Assembly (NCBI RefSeq): GCF_015351105.1
Contig: NZ_JADKRR010000001.1
Span: 310,001 to 374,000, forward strand
Reading direction: 5' to 3'
Source: Clavibacter sp. VKM Ac-2872
GTDB lineage: Bacteria > Actinomycetota > Actinomycetes > Actinomycetales > Microbacteriaceae
Length of the DNA: 64,000 nt
Made by a program: the position numbers and the translations under genes. Below, one piece after another: positions 56,992-64,000 of the stretch. How positions within the stretch are numbered: the stretch's first letter is position 1; each line of letters begins with the position of its first letter. A model generated the notes under the pieces. The model saw nothing but the letters and a program-made list of their open reading frames with translations, was not told the origin of the DNA and searched no databases.

Positions 56992-58671
56992 TCAGCGTCG
57001 AGGCGGGTCGGGCCGCTCGGGCAGCTCCGGCAGCGGGAAGTCCGCCTCGTCGTCCTCGTCCGCCGGCGCCGCGATCAGCTCGACGAGCGTGTCGACCGTC
57101 ACGCCCGGCCCGTTGGCCAGCTCACCGATCTTCTCCCGGTCCTTGAGCACGACGATCCGGTCGCTCACGCGCACGAGCTCCTCGAACGCGCTGGAGATGA
57201 ACACGACGGCGACGCCCTCGAGCGCGAGCTGCGCGATGTGCGCCTGGATGTCGACCTTCGCGCGGATGTCGACGCCGCGGGTCGGCTCGTCGAGGATCAG
57301 CACGCGCGGCCGGATCGCCAGCCAGCGCGCGAGCAGGACCTTCTGCTGGTTGCCGCCGGAGAGCTGCCTGGCGGGCGTCGCCGGATCCGCCGGCGTGATG
57401 CCGAAGTGCTCGATGTGCCGCTCGACGAGGTCCTCGCGCTCGGCCTTCGCGAGCGGATGCGCCCAGCCGCGCAGCGCCTGGAGCGCGAGCACGATGTTCT
57501 CCCGCACGCTCAGCTCGCCGATGAGTCCCTCGGCGCCGCGGTCCTCCGCCGAGAGGGCCACGCGGTTCCGCAGCGCGTCGGCCGGCCGGTCGATCACGAC
57601 ATCGCGCCCGCCGAGCGTCACCACGCCGCCGTCGGCCCGGTCGGCGCCCGCGAGCAGGCGCGCGAGCTCGGTGCGGCCGGATCCGCGGAGCCCGGCGATG
57701 CCCACGACCTCGCCCGGGTGCAGCTCGAGGTCCACCGGCCGCAGCATCCCGCGGCGGCCGACGCCGGCGGCGCGGTAGAGCGGCGGCCCGACCGGATCCA
57801 CGCGGTGCGCCCGCCGCTCCGAGCCGATGCGCTTGAGGTGCGCCACGTCCTTCCCGAGCATGCGCGCGACGAGCTCGGCCCGGTCGAGCTCGTGGGGCAG
57901 GTGGTCGCCCTCCTTCACGCCGCCGCGGAGGATCGTCATCCGGTCGCTCAAGGCCAGCACCTGCTCGAGGAAGTGGGAGACGAACAGGATCGCGACGCCC
58001 TGGTCGCGGAGGCGGCGGATCACCTGGAACAGGCGCGCCACGTCGTCGGCGTCGAGGCTCGACGTCGGCTCGTCGAGCACCAGCACGCGCGGCCGGTCGA
58101 CCATGGCGCGGGCGATGGAGACGAGCTGGCGGCTGGCGGGGGAGAGGTCGGCGAGGCGGTCGCGCGGGTCGAGGTCGGCCAGTCCGAGCTCCGCGAGCAT
58201 GGCGGCGGCGCGCGCGTGCGTGGCGCGCCACGAGATGCCGAGGCGGCCGCGGGCCTCGTGGCCGAGCATCACGTTCTCGCCGACGCTCAGGTTCTCGACC
58301 AGGTGCGACTCCTGGAACGCGGCCTGGATGCCGAGGGCGCGCGCATCCGCCGGCCCGCCGAGCCGCACGGGCTCGCCGTCGACGAGGATCTCGCCCGCCT
58401 CGATCCGGTGCACGCCGAGCAGCGCCTTGATGAGCGTGGACTTCCCCGCGCCGTTCTCGCCGAGGAGCGCGTGCACCTCGCCGGGGTGGAGGTCGAGGTC
58501 GACGCCGTCGAGCGCGACGCCGTTCGGGAACGCGACGGTGATGCCCCGCATGCGCACGGTGGGGCGGGCCGGTGCGTGCGGGCGCGCGGTCTGCGCGGAT
58601 CCGGGCGCGGGCGCGGGCGCGGCCGTCGGGCCGGTCGGGCGGATCGTCGTCGATCCCCGTGCGTGACGCAC
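56992..58671 (-). CDS. second CUT2 sugar ABC ATP-binding protein, orphan
   Basis: This 559-residue double-ATPase protein is predicted from GTG 58671. It has a Pro/Ala-rich N-terminal extension of about 50 residues before MRGITVAFPNGVALDGVDLDLHPGEVHALLGENGAGKSTLI. Domain 1 has LSPASRQLVSIARAM and VLVLDEPTSSLD. Domain 2 has GLRGSGRTELARLLAG, LSGGNQQKVLLARWL and LILDEPTRGVD. It is paralogous to the YtfR-like ATPase, but no permease or binding protein is dedicated to it. It may serve the same permeases under other conditions. It lies between the LacI gene and the operator. Confidence 0.88.
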   Translation of the reverse strand: MRHARGSTTIRPTGPTAAPAPAPGSAQTARPHAPARPTVRMRGITVAFPNGVALDGVDLDLHPGEVHALLGENGAGKSTLIKALLGVHRIEAGEILVDGEPVRLGGPADARALGIQAAFQESHLVENLSVGENVMLGHEARGRLGISWRATHARAAAMLAELGLADLDPRDRLADLSPASRQLVSIARAMVDRPRVLVLDEPTSSLDADDVARLFQVIRRLRDQGVAILFVSHFLEQVLALSDRMTILRGGVKEGDHLPHELDRAELVARMLGKDVAHLKRIGSERRAHRVDPVGPPLYRAAGVGRRGMLRPVDLELHPGEVVGIAGLRGSGRTELARLLAGADRADGGVVTLGGRDVVIDRPADALRNRVALSAEDRGAEGLIGELSVRENIVLALQALRGWAHPLAKAEREDLVERHIEHFGITPADPATPARQLSGGNQQKVLLARWLAIRPRVLILDEPTRGVDIRAKVDIQAHIAQLALEGVAVVFISSAFEELVRVSDRIVVLKDREKIGELANGPGVTVDTLVELIAAPADEDDEADFPLPELPERPDPPRR

Positions 58672-58796
58672 CTGGTGCTCCTCGGGTTCCGGGCCGGTGG
58701 CGGCCGCGTGCCGGGCGGGCCCGGTGTGCTCGACTGTAGCCGCCGGTCGGCGGCGCGGGCGAGGGGTGGCGGACGCGGATCCCCCGGGTGCCGGAT

Positions 58797-59837
58797 TCAG
58801 TCGACGCGGCGGGCGGCGGCGCTCGAGTCGCGCACCACGAGCTCGGCCGGGATCCGGCTGGCCTGCGGGATCTCGCGCCCCTCGATCGCGGCGATGAGCA
58901 CGTCCACGACGAGCGTGCCGAGCGCCGGGAAGTCCTGCTTCACGGTGGTGAGCGGCGGGAGGAAGTGGCGGGAGACGGGCAGGTCGTCGAAGCCGACGAT
59001 GCTGAGGTCCTCCGGCACGCGGATCCCGCGGTCGTGCAGCCCGTGGATCACGCCGAGCGCCATCTCGTCGTTCGCCACGAACACGGCCGTGTACTCGGGC
59101 ACCGCGGTGAGCCCCTTCGCGAAGTCGTAGCCGAAGTCGCTCGACCAGTCGCCGATCACGATGGGCCGCTCGCGCATGCCCCACGCCCGGGTGCGCGCGT
59201 GGAAGGCGCGCTCGCGGGCGCGTGCGTCGAGCCAGTCGAGCGGGCCGGAGACGTGCAGCACGTCGCGGTGGCCGAGGCTCGCGAGGTGGTCGACGACGAG
59301 CCGCGTGCCCGCGGACTGGTCGACCGAGACCGTGAGGAACGCCGGATCCTTCTCGGCCTTCACCACGAGCGTCGGCAGCCCGGTCGTGATGGTGCGGAGC
59401 ACGGCGACCGACGACGAGCGGGGCGCGACCACGCACAGCGCGTCGATGCCCTGGCCGGTGAGGTGGCGCACGGCCTCCTCGGGCGTCGCGTCCTCCTCGT
59501 CGCGTAGCGCGAACGAGGCGACCGAGTAGCCGCCGTCGCGCGCCGACCGCTCGATGGCGCGCAGGATGCTCGACGGCCCGAACTCCACCGCGCTCTCGAT
59601 GAGCACGCCGATGCGCAGCGCCTGCTGCGTGACGAGCTGCCGGGCCGCGCTGTTCGGCCGGAAGTCGAGCTCGGCGACGACCTCGAGCACGCGCTGCCGC
59701 GTGGACTCCTTGACCTGCGGGTGCCCGTTGAGCACGCGCGAGACGGTCATGTGCGAGACGCCCGCGCGCTCCGCGACCTCGCGGAGCCCGAGCCGCTCGC
59801 CGCCGCTCCTGACGCTCACCCGCACTCCATCCGGCAT
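58797..59837 (-). CDS. LacI-family regulator of the CUT2 importer
   Basis: A 346-residue regulator is predicted from ATG 59837. HTH: LREVAERAGVSHMTVSRVLNGHPQVKESTRQRVLEVVAELDFRPNSAARQLV. The effector domain reads RIGVLIESAVEFGPSSILRAIERSARDGGYSVASFAL .. VFVANDEMALGVIHGLHDRGIRVPEDLSIVGFDDLPVSRHFLPPLTTVKQDF. It probably binds the palindrome at 56922-56935 and releases it on binding the imported sugar. Same strand and 125 bp upstream of the orphan ATPase gene. Confidence 0.92.
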   Translation of the reverse strand: MPDGVRVSVRSGGERLGLREVAERAGVSHMTVSRVLNGHPQVKESTRQRVLEVVAELDFRPNSAARQLVTQQALRIGVLIESAVEFGPSSILRAIERSARDGGYSVASFALRDEEDATPEEAVRHLTGQGIDALCVVAPRSSSVAVLRTITTGLPTLVVKAEKDPAFLTVSVDQSAGTRLVVDHLASLGHRDVLHVSGPLDWLDARARERAFHARTRAWGMRERPIVIGDWSSDFGYDFAKGLTAVPEYTAVFVANDEMALGVIHGLHDRGIRVPEDLSIVGFDDLPVSRHFLPPLTTVKQDFPALGTLVVDVLIAAIEGREIPQASRIPAELVVRDSSAAARRVD

Positions 59838-60080
59838 CCTCCGAGGCGGCGACGGACGTCGCGCCCGCCGGGGCGCGGGCCGGTCGGATCCCCCGTTGCT
59901 GCGCACACCCTACCGGGGCGGATCCGCGCGGTCCCCGGGTGCGACGACCGCCGGACACCCGCGCGTCCGTAACCGATCGGCCCGGCCCTGGCAAGCCCCC
60001 TGCGCATGGCACACGCCGCTCGGCCCCCGGACCAGGTTGGAGAGGCGGCGGTTTCGCCGCACGAAGAAATAGGAGCCCCT

Positions 60081-61037
60081 ATGTACTTCCACGCACAGAC
60101 CTGGATCAACGAGATCGCCGACGGCGAGCCCGACCCCGCCGCTGCCAACGCGCTGCAGGAGGGCCTCGGCGGCCAGTTCGGCGAGATGCGCACGATGATG
60201 CAGTACCTCTTCCAGGCCATGAACTTCCGCGGCGCCGCCGCCAAGCCGTACCGCGACCTGATCCAGGGCGTCGGCACCGAGGAGATCAGCCACGTCGAGC
60301 TCATCGGCACCACGATCTCGCGCCTGCTCGACGGCGCGCCCGAGTACAGCGGCAAGCTCACCGACCCGCTCGACACCCCGGGCAAGGGCGGCGCGACGCC
60401 GCTGAGCATCGCGCTCGACCACGGCAACATCCACCACCACCTCGTGGGCGCCCAGGGCGCGCTGCCCGTCGACTCGGCCGGCAACCCGTGGAGCGGCAGC
60501 TACGTCTACAACTCGGGCAACCTCCCGCTCGACCTGCTCTACAACGTCATGCTCGAGTCGACCGGCCGCCTGCAGAAGTGCCGCATCTACGAGATGACCG
60601 ACAACCCCGTCGCCCGCGCGACCGTCGCGTACCTCATCGTGCGCGACCAGGCGCACGAGAACGCGTACGCGAAGGCGCTCGAGACCCTCGGCGTCGACTG
60701 GGGCAAGCTCCTGCCGATCCCGAAGACCGACGCGGAGCAGTTCCCCGAGGTGAAGAAGCTCGTGGACCTGGGCCTCCAGAGCACGCAGTACAGCTTCGAC
60801 CTCGACGGCAAGAGCGAGGCCGGCCGGATCTTCCAGGGCGCGTCGCCCTCGAAGGACGGCACCGACCTCACCGCGACCGAGCAGGCGCCCGTCGGCGTCC
60901 CGTCGACCATCGCGCCCGAGCGGCTCGAGGAGTTCGCGCCGGGCCTCGACAAGGACCTGATGGCCCTCATCCAGGAGACGGCCGAGCGCGAGCTGGCCGA
61001 CATCGAGGCGTTCTACGGGCCGACGAAGACGGCGTGA
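60081..61037 (+). CDS. manganese catalase
   Basis: A 318-residue ferritin-like catalase starts at ATG 60081 with AGGAG upstream. Di-manganese ligands are recognisable in GQFGEMRTMMQYLFQ (E35), GTEEISHVEL (E67/E68 and H71) and, in the second half, VRDQAHENAYAKAL. It dismutates hydrogen peroxide in the cytoplasm without haem. It is probably monocistronic and adds to peroxide defence with the ohr locus. Confidence 0.95.
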   Translation: MYFHAQTWINEIADGEPDPAAANALQEGLGGQFGEMRTMMQYLFQAMNFRGAAAKPYRDLIQGVGTEEISHVELIGTTISRLLDGAPEYSGKLTDPLDTPGKGGATPLSIALDHGNIHHHLVGAQGALPVDSAGNPWSGSYVYNSGNLPLDLLYNVMLESTGRLQKCRIYEMTDNPVARATVAYLIVRDQAHENAYAKALETLGVDWGKLLPIPKTDAEQFPEVKKLVDLGLQSTQYSFDLDGKSEAGRIFQGASPSKDGTDLTATEQAPVGVPSTIAPERLEEFAPGLDKDLMALIQETAERELADIEAFYGPTKTA

Positions 61038-61208
61038 TCCGCGTCAGCTGATGCTCGCGGCGGCGCCGTCTCCTCGCGGGGGCGGCGCCGGCGGCGTGGG
61101 ACGAGGACGATCTTCGCGAGGTCCGCGATCGCCGGTGCCCCCGGTGTGGGGCGGCCGCGCGGACCGTGTCCCCGGGACGGTGCCCCGTCGCCCTGACAGG
61201 GTGGGCGC

Positions 61209-61766
61209 ATGGACATCGCCACCGCCCAGCAGGACGTCCGCCGGGTCTACCGGCACGGAGCGGTGGGGGAGGTCGCGACGGCGCTCGTGTGGGCCGCCTC
61301 CGCCGTGGTCGCGGTGGTCGGATCCGCCTCCGTCGCCCCCTACGTGCTCTTCCTCGGCGGCATGCTGATCTTCCCCCTCACCACCCTGGGCCTCCGGCTC
61401 CTCGGCGGACCGGCCGGGCTCCCGAAGGGCCATCCGATGGCCGGGCTCGCCTTCCAGACCGCGATGCAGGTGCCGTTCGGGATGCTCGTCGCCCTCGTGC
61501 TCGCGGCCACGGACCCGCGGCTGTTCTTCCCCGCGGTCATGGTGATCGTGGGCGCCCACTACCTGCCGTTCGTCTTCCTCTACGGGATGCGCTCCTACCT
61601 CGGGCTGGGCGTGCCCATGGTCGTCGGGGGCGTGCTCATCGCGACGCTCGCGCCCGGGCTCTCCGTGGCCGGCGCGTGGGGGACCGTGGCGTTGCACCTG
61701 GCGTACGCCGTCGTCTCGCTGCGGCGCAGCGCGACCTCGACGGCGGACGCGCGTCAGCCGCAGTAG
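61209..61766 (+). CDS. DUF7010-like integral membrane protein
   Basis: A 185-residue protein with about six membrane helices starts at ATG 61209. Features include AQQDVRRVYRHGAVGEVATALVWAASAVVAV, a conserved GGMLIFPLTTLGLRLL and GMLVALVLAATDPRLFFPAVMVIVGAHYLPFVFLYGM. The pattern fits a small family of uncharacterised membrane proteins (DUF7010). Its 3' end overlaps the convergent hydrolase gene by 13 bp. Confidence 0.75.
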   Translation: MDIATAQQDVRRVYRHGAVGEVATALVWAASAVVAVVGSASVAPYVLFLGGMLIFPLTTLGLRLLGGPAGLPKGHPMAGLAFQTAMQVPFGMLVALVLAATDPRLFFPAVMVIVGAHYLPFVFLYGMRSYLGLGVPMVVGGVLIATLAPGLSVAGAWGTVALHLAYAVVSLRRSATSTADARQPQ

Positions 61767-62578
61767 CTCATCGACGCGCTGATGGGACCCGTGGCCGCGG
61801 GCGCCGGGCAGATGCTGACCGACTCGTCGTCGTCGAGGTAGCGGGCGAGGAACGTGGTGGCCGCGTCGCGGATGGTGGCGTTCGGCGTCCGCCTGCCGGC
61901 GGTGTGCCCGGCTCCGCGCAGCTCGACGTACTCCTTGGGGGTGGGCGCCGGGATGGACCGGTACATGCGCTTCCCCATGAGGAAGGGGATCGCGACCGGG
62001 TCGTCCTGGCCGGTGATGACGAGCGTGGGCGTGGTGTCCGACGGGTAGGAACTCGGGATGTCGAAGGGCTCCACGGCGATCACGGCCTTGAGCGCGTGCC
62101 GTGCCTGCGCGGCCCGGAGGACGCCGCCGCCGCCCATCGAGTAGCCGAGGACGGCGACGCGGGCGGCGTCGACCTCGCCCGACACGGCGCTGGATCCGGT
62201 GAGGTAGTCGACCGCGGCGAGCGTCTCCTGCTCGCGCTGGCCGGGGAGGTCGAGGACCCCGTCCGTGTCGATGGTGAACGCGACGTAGCCCGCGGCCGCG
62301 AGAGCCTCGCCGTACCAGCGCATGTCGGCGTGCGTGTCGCGGAAGCCGGGCGTGATGACGACGGCGCCGAGCGTCGTGCCGGCGGGTTCCTCGGGGGCGA
62401 AGACCACGCCGCCGCCGAATCCGGAGACGTCGCTGCGCGCGACGTCGACCTCGTCGACGGTACCGGCGGCGTGGGCGGGAGCAGGCGTGGTGAAGGAGGT
62501 CGCGATCACGAGGACGGCGGCCAGGGCGGCGACCACGGCGGTGAGCCGGGCGCGACGGACGGGGTTCGCGAAGGACAT
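61754..62578 (-). CDS. secreted PETase/cutinase-like polyester hydrolase
   Basis: A 274-residue exported hydrolase starts at ATG 62578. The signal peptide ends near TPAPAHA. The catalytic serine lies in LGYSMGGGGVL, the aspartate in VITGQDDPVAIP and the histidine in RGAGHTAGR. The GxSMGGGG elbow and the two cysteines near the C terminus (SICPAPAATGPISASMSYCG), which can form the late disulfide, are typical of the cutinase/PETase group of dienelactone-hydrolase-fold enzymes. Cutin or other plant polyesters are plausible natural substrates; activity on plastics is untested. Confidence 0.82.
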   Translation of the reverse strand: MSFANPVRRARLTAVVAALAAVLVIATSFTTPAPAHAAGTVDEVDVARSDVSGFGGGVVFAPEEPAGTTLGAVVITPGFRDTHADMRWYGEALAAAGYVAFTIDTDGVLDLPGQREQETLAAVDYLTGSSAVSGEVDAARVAVLGYSMGGGGVLRAAQARHALKAVIAVEPFDIPSSYPSDTTPTLVITGQDDPVAIPFLMGKRMYRSIPAPTPKEYVELRGAGHTAGRRTPNATIRDAATTFLARYLDDDESVSICPAPAATGPISASMSYCG

Positions 62579-62737
62579 GGGGCCTCGATGGGGTCGGATG
62601 TCCGTGCGGCCTGCCCGACCGGATCGAGCAGCACGGTAGGGGGCTGCGGGCGGCAGGGGTGCGGATCCTCCTCAGGGCATGCCTCGGCGGCGTCAGCGCT
62701 CGTGACCGGCGCCCGCGCGGCTGCTAGCCTCGCGGGC

Positions 62738-63133
62738 ATGACGCGTCGCCCGCTCCTCGCCGCCGCCTTCCTCGCCGCGGCGGCCCTCCTCGCGGGCTGC
62801 ACGTCCGTCGTGGACGGCGGACCCGACCCGACGCCGGCCGCCGTAGAGGGCGAGCGAACCCCGGCGACGTCGACCACGGCACCCGACCCGGTCGTGCCGA
62901 CCGACGGCGGCCCGCGCTCCCAGGCGCAGGGCGAGGTCAGCTCCGCGGTGGGCACGCTGACCTACTACGTACCCGCATCCGGCGACACGCTGACCGGCGT
63001 CGCCGCCCGCTTCGGCCTCTGCATCGCCGACCTGGAAGCGGCGAACGGGAACTCGGACATCACAGCCGGCGCGGAGATCGTCGTCGCCCGCACCACGGCA
63101 ACGCCCCTCGACGACCACGCCTGCCTCGGCTGA
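62738..63133 (+). CDS. LysM-domain lipoprotein
   Basis: A 131-residue lipoprotein starts at ATG 62738. MTRRPLLAAAFLAAAALLAGC is a signal peptide with lipobox. A Thr/Pro-rich linker of about 45 residues follows, then a single LysM domain (YYVPASGDTLTGVAARFGLCIADLEAANGNSDITAGAEIVVA), which binds peptidoglycan glycan. Two cysteines (GLCIADL, DHACLG) may pair. Role: cell-wall-associated, otherwise unknown. Confidence 0.85.
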   Translation: MTRRPLLAAAFLAAAALLAGCTSVVDGGPDPTPAAVEGERTPATSTTAPDPVVPTDGGPRSQAQGEVSSAVGTLTYYVPASGDTLTGVAARFGLCIADLEAANGNSDITAGAEIVVARTTATPLDDHACLG

Positions 63134-63224
63134 CGCGCGGCCGATCCGCCGCCCGCCACTGCGAGCCCCCTGACCGGATCCGCCCCACCCGGGACACCGC
63201 AGACCCATCGCCGTAGGCTGATGC

Positions 63225-64000
63225 ATGGCCTCCGACACCGCACCCCGCGACCCCGCCGCGCCCCTCTACCTCGACGTCGTCGACGGCTGGTGGCGCGCCG
63301 CCAACTACCTCTCCGTCGGCCAGATCTACCTGCTCGACGACCCGCTGCTCGAGCGCCCGCTCACGCGCGACGACATCAAGCCGCGCCTCCTCGGGCACTG
63401 GGGCACGACCCCGCTGCTGAACTTCGTCTACGCGCACCTGAACCGGGCGATCATCGAGCGCGACCTCGACATGATCTACATCGCCGGCCCCGGCCACGGC
63501 GGCCCGGGCATGGTCGCGAACGCCTACCTCGACGGCACCTACTCGGAGCTGTTCTCGGCGGCGACGCCCGACCGCGACGGGCTCCGGCACCTGTTCCGGC
63601 AGTTCTCGTTCCCCGGCGGCGTGCCGTCGCACGCGGCGCCGGAGACGCCCGGATCCATCAACGAGGGCGGCGAGCTCGGCTACTCGCTCGTGCACGCGTT
63701 CGGCGCCGCGCTCGACAACCCCGACCTCGTGGTCGCGTGCGTGATCGGCGACGGCGAGGCGGAGACCGCGACCCTCGCCTCCAGCTGGCACCTCGACAAG
63801 TTCCTCGACCCGGAGTCGGACGGTGCCGTGCTGCCGATCCTCAACCTCAACGGCTGGAAGATCGCGAACCCGACGGTGCTCGCCCGCATCCCGGAGGACG
63901 AGCTGCTCGCGCTCTTCACCGGTTACGGCTACTCCCCGCGGATCGTCTCGGGCGGCTTCGACGGCGAGGACGTCTTCGCCGTGCACGAGCGGTTCGCCCT
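63225..64000 (+). CDS. xfp: xylulose-5-phosphate/fructose-6-phosphate phosphoketolase, N-terminal part
   Basis: The open frame from ATG 63225 continues past the window end (about 258 residues seen; the family has about 800). Motifs: [97 protein letters not shown] and [21 protein letters not shown], the last being the thiamine-diphosphate-binding GDGE region. The enzyme splits xylulose-5-phosphate or fructose-6-phosphate to acetyl phosphate and an aldose phosphate. Confidence 0.95.
   Translation, partial: MASDTAPRDPAAPLYLDVVDGWWRAANYLSVGQIYLLDDPLLERPLTRDDIKPRLLGHWGTTPLLNFVYAHLNRAIIERDLDMIYIAGPGHGGPGMVANAYLDGTYSELFSAATPDRDGLRHLFRQFSFPGGVPSHAAPETPGSINEGGELGYSLVHAFGAALDNPDLVVACVIGDGEAETATLASSWHLDKFLDPESDGAVLPILNLNGWKIANPTVLARIPEDELLALFTGYGYSPRIVSGGFDGEDVFAVHERFA

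Noticed and set aside
56992-60012. Single 1006-residue minus-strand frame covering the orphan ATPase and the LacI region
   Set aside because: The upstream part is Arg/Ala-rich nonsense in the wrong frame for the LacI gene, which is clear in its own frame. The ATPase starts near 58671.
1-64000. tRNA, rRNA and CRISPR arrays
   Set aside because: No cloverleaf-like sequence, rRNA segment or regularly spaced repeat array was recognised. Repeats seen are gene-end duplications or one short tandem array.

Overview
The window is high-GC actinobacterial DNA with dense minus- and plus-strand operons, many 4-bp stop/start overlaps and GTG starts. The gene content fits a plant-associated member of the Microbacteriaceae: fructan hydrolases, a secreted rhamnogalacturonan lyase, a CrtI plus UbiA-type lycopene elongase pair, and CUT1 and CUT2 sugar ABC transporters. 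Clavibacter is my best guess, but no rRNA or marker gene is present to prove it.

Layout. 1-4041: accessory DNA of mixed composition with a type II restriction-modification pair (N6-adenine methylase plus BsuBI/PstI-type nuclease) and broken small genes. 4042-16018: threonine aldolase, Nudix hydrolase, sulfide:quinone oxidoreductase, an Asp23-aquaporin-Asp23 envelope-stress cluster, a NatAB-like ABC exporter, an SMP-30 lactonase and two SDR enzymes. 16019-17648: small accessory islet with a secreted protein and a tiny membrane protein. 17667-32762: GlpT-like transporter, NarL-type two-component system, rhamnogalacturonan lyase, DHA2 drug exporter, hydrolases, CrtI/UbiA carotenoid genes and a MerR-SDR pair. 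32837-41719: a fructan-use operon (three GH32 enzymes, CUT1 ABC transporter, LacI repressor) with two operator-like sites at its head. 41855-45632: OhrR/Ohr, DoxX, a RES-Xre toxin-antitoxin pair and a VOC protein. 45642-51987: two low-GC accessory islets on either side of an epoxide hydrolase gene. 51988-59837: a YtfQ/R/T-YjfF-like (galactofuranose-type) ABC operon with an extra ATPase, a LacI regulator and a perfect palindromic operator. 60081-64000: manganese catalase, membrane protein, PETase/cutinase-like hydrolase, LysM lipoprotein and the start of a phosphoketolase gene.

The most striking pattern is that three accessory islets (about 1.6, 2.2 and 2.8 kb) each begin at the stop codon of a core gene, and each is bounded on its far side by a second, partial copy of that gene's 3' end: 27 bp perfect, 43 bp at about 77 percent, and 156 bp with 4 mismatches. 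A fourth (the restriction-modification block) also abuts a core-gene stop codon, but its far end lies outside the window. No integrase or transposase is visible in any of them. Their cargo is defence- or conflict-like: restriction-modification, an HNH-type protein with a possible nuclease, a secreted protein with a small membrane partner, and a beta-helix membrane protein.

Several genes (aquaporin, beta-helix membrane protein, islet secreted protein, zinc-finger ORF) are each broken by an apparent single-base shift, two of them in C homopolymers. These may be real lesions, contingency tracts or assembly errors, and raw reads are needed to tell.
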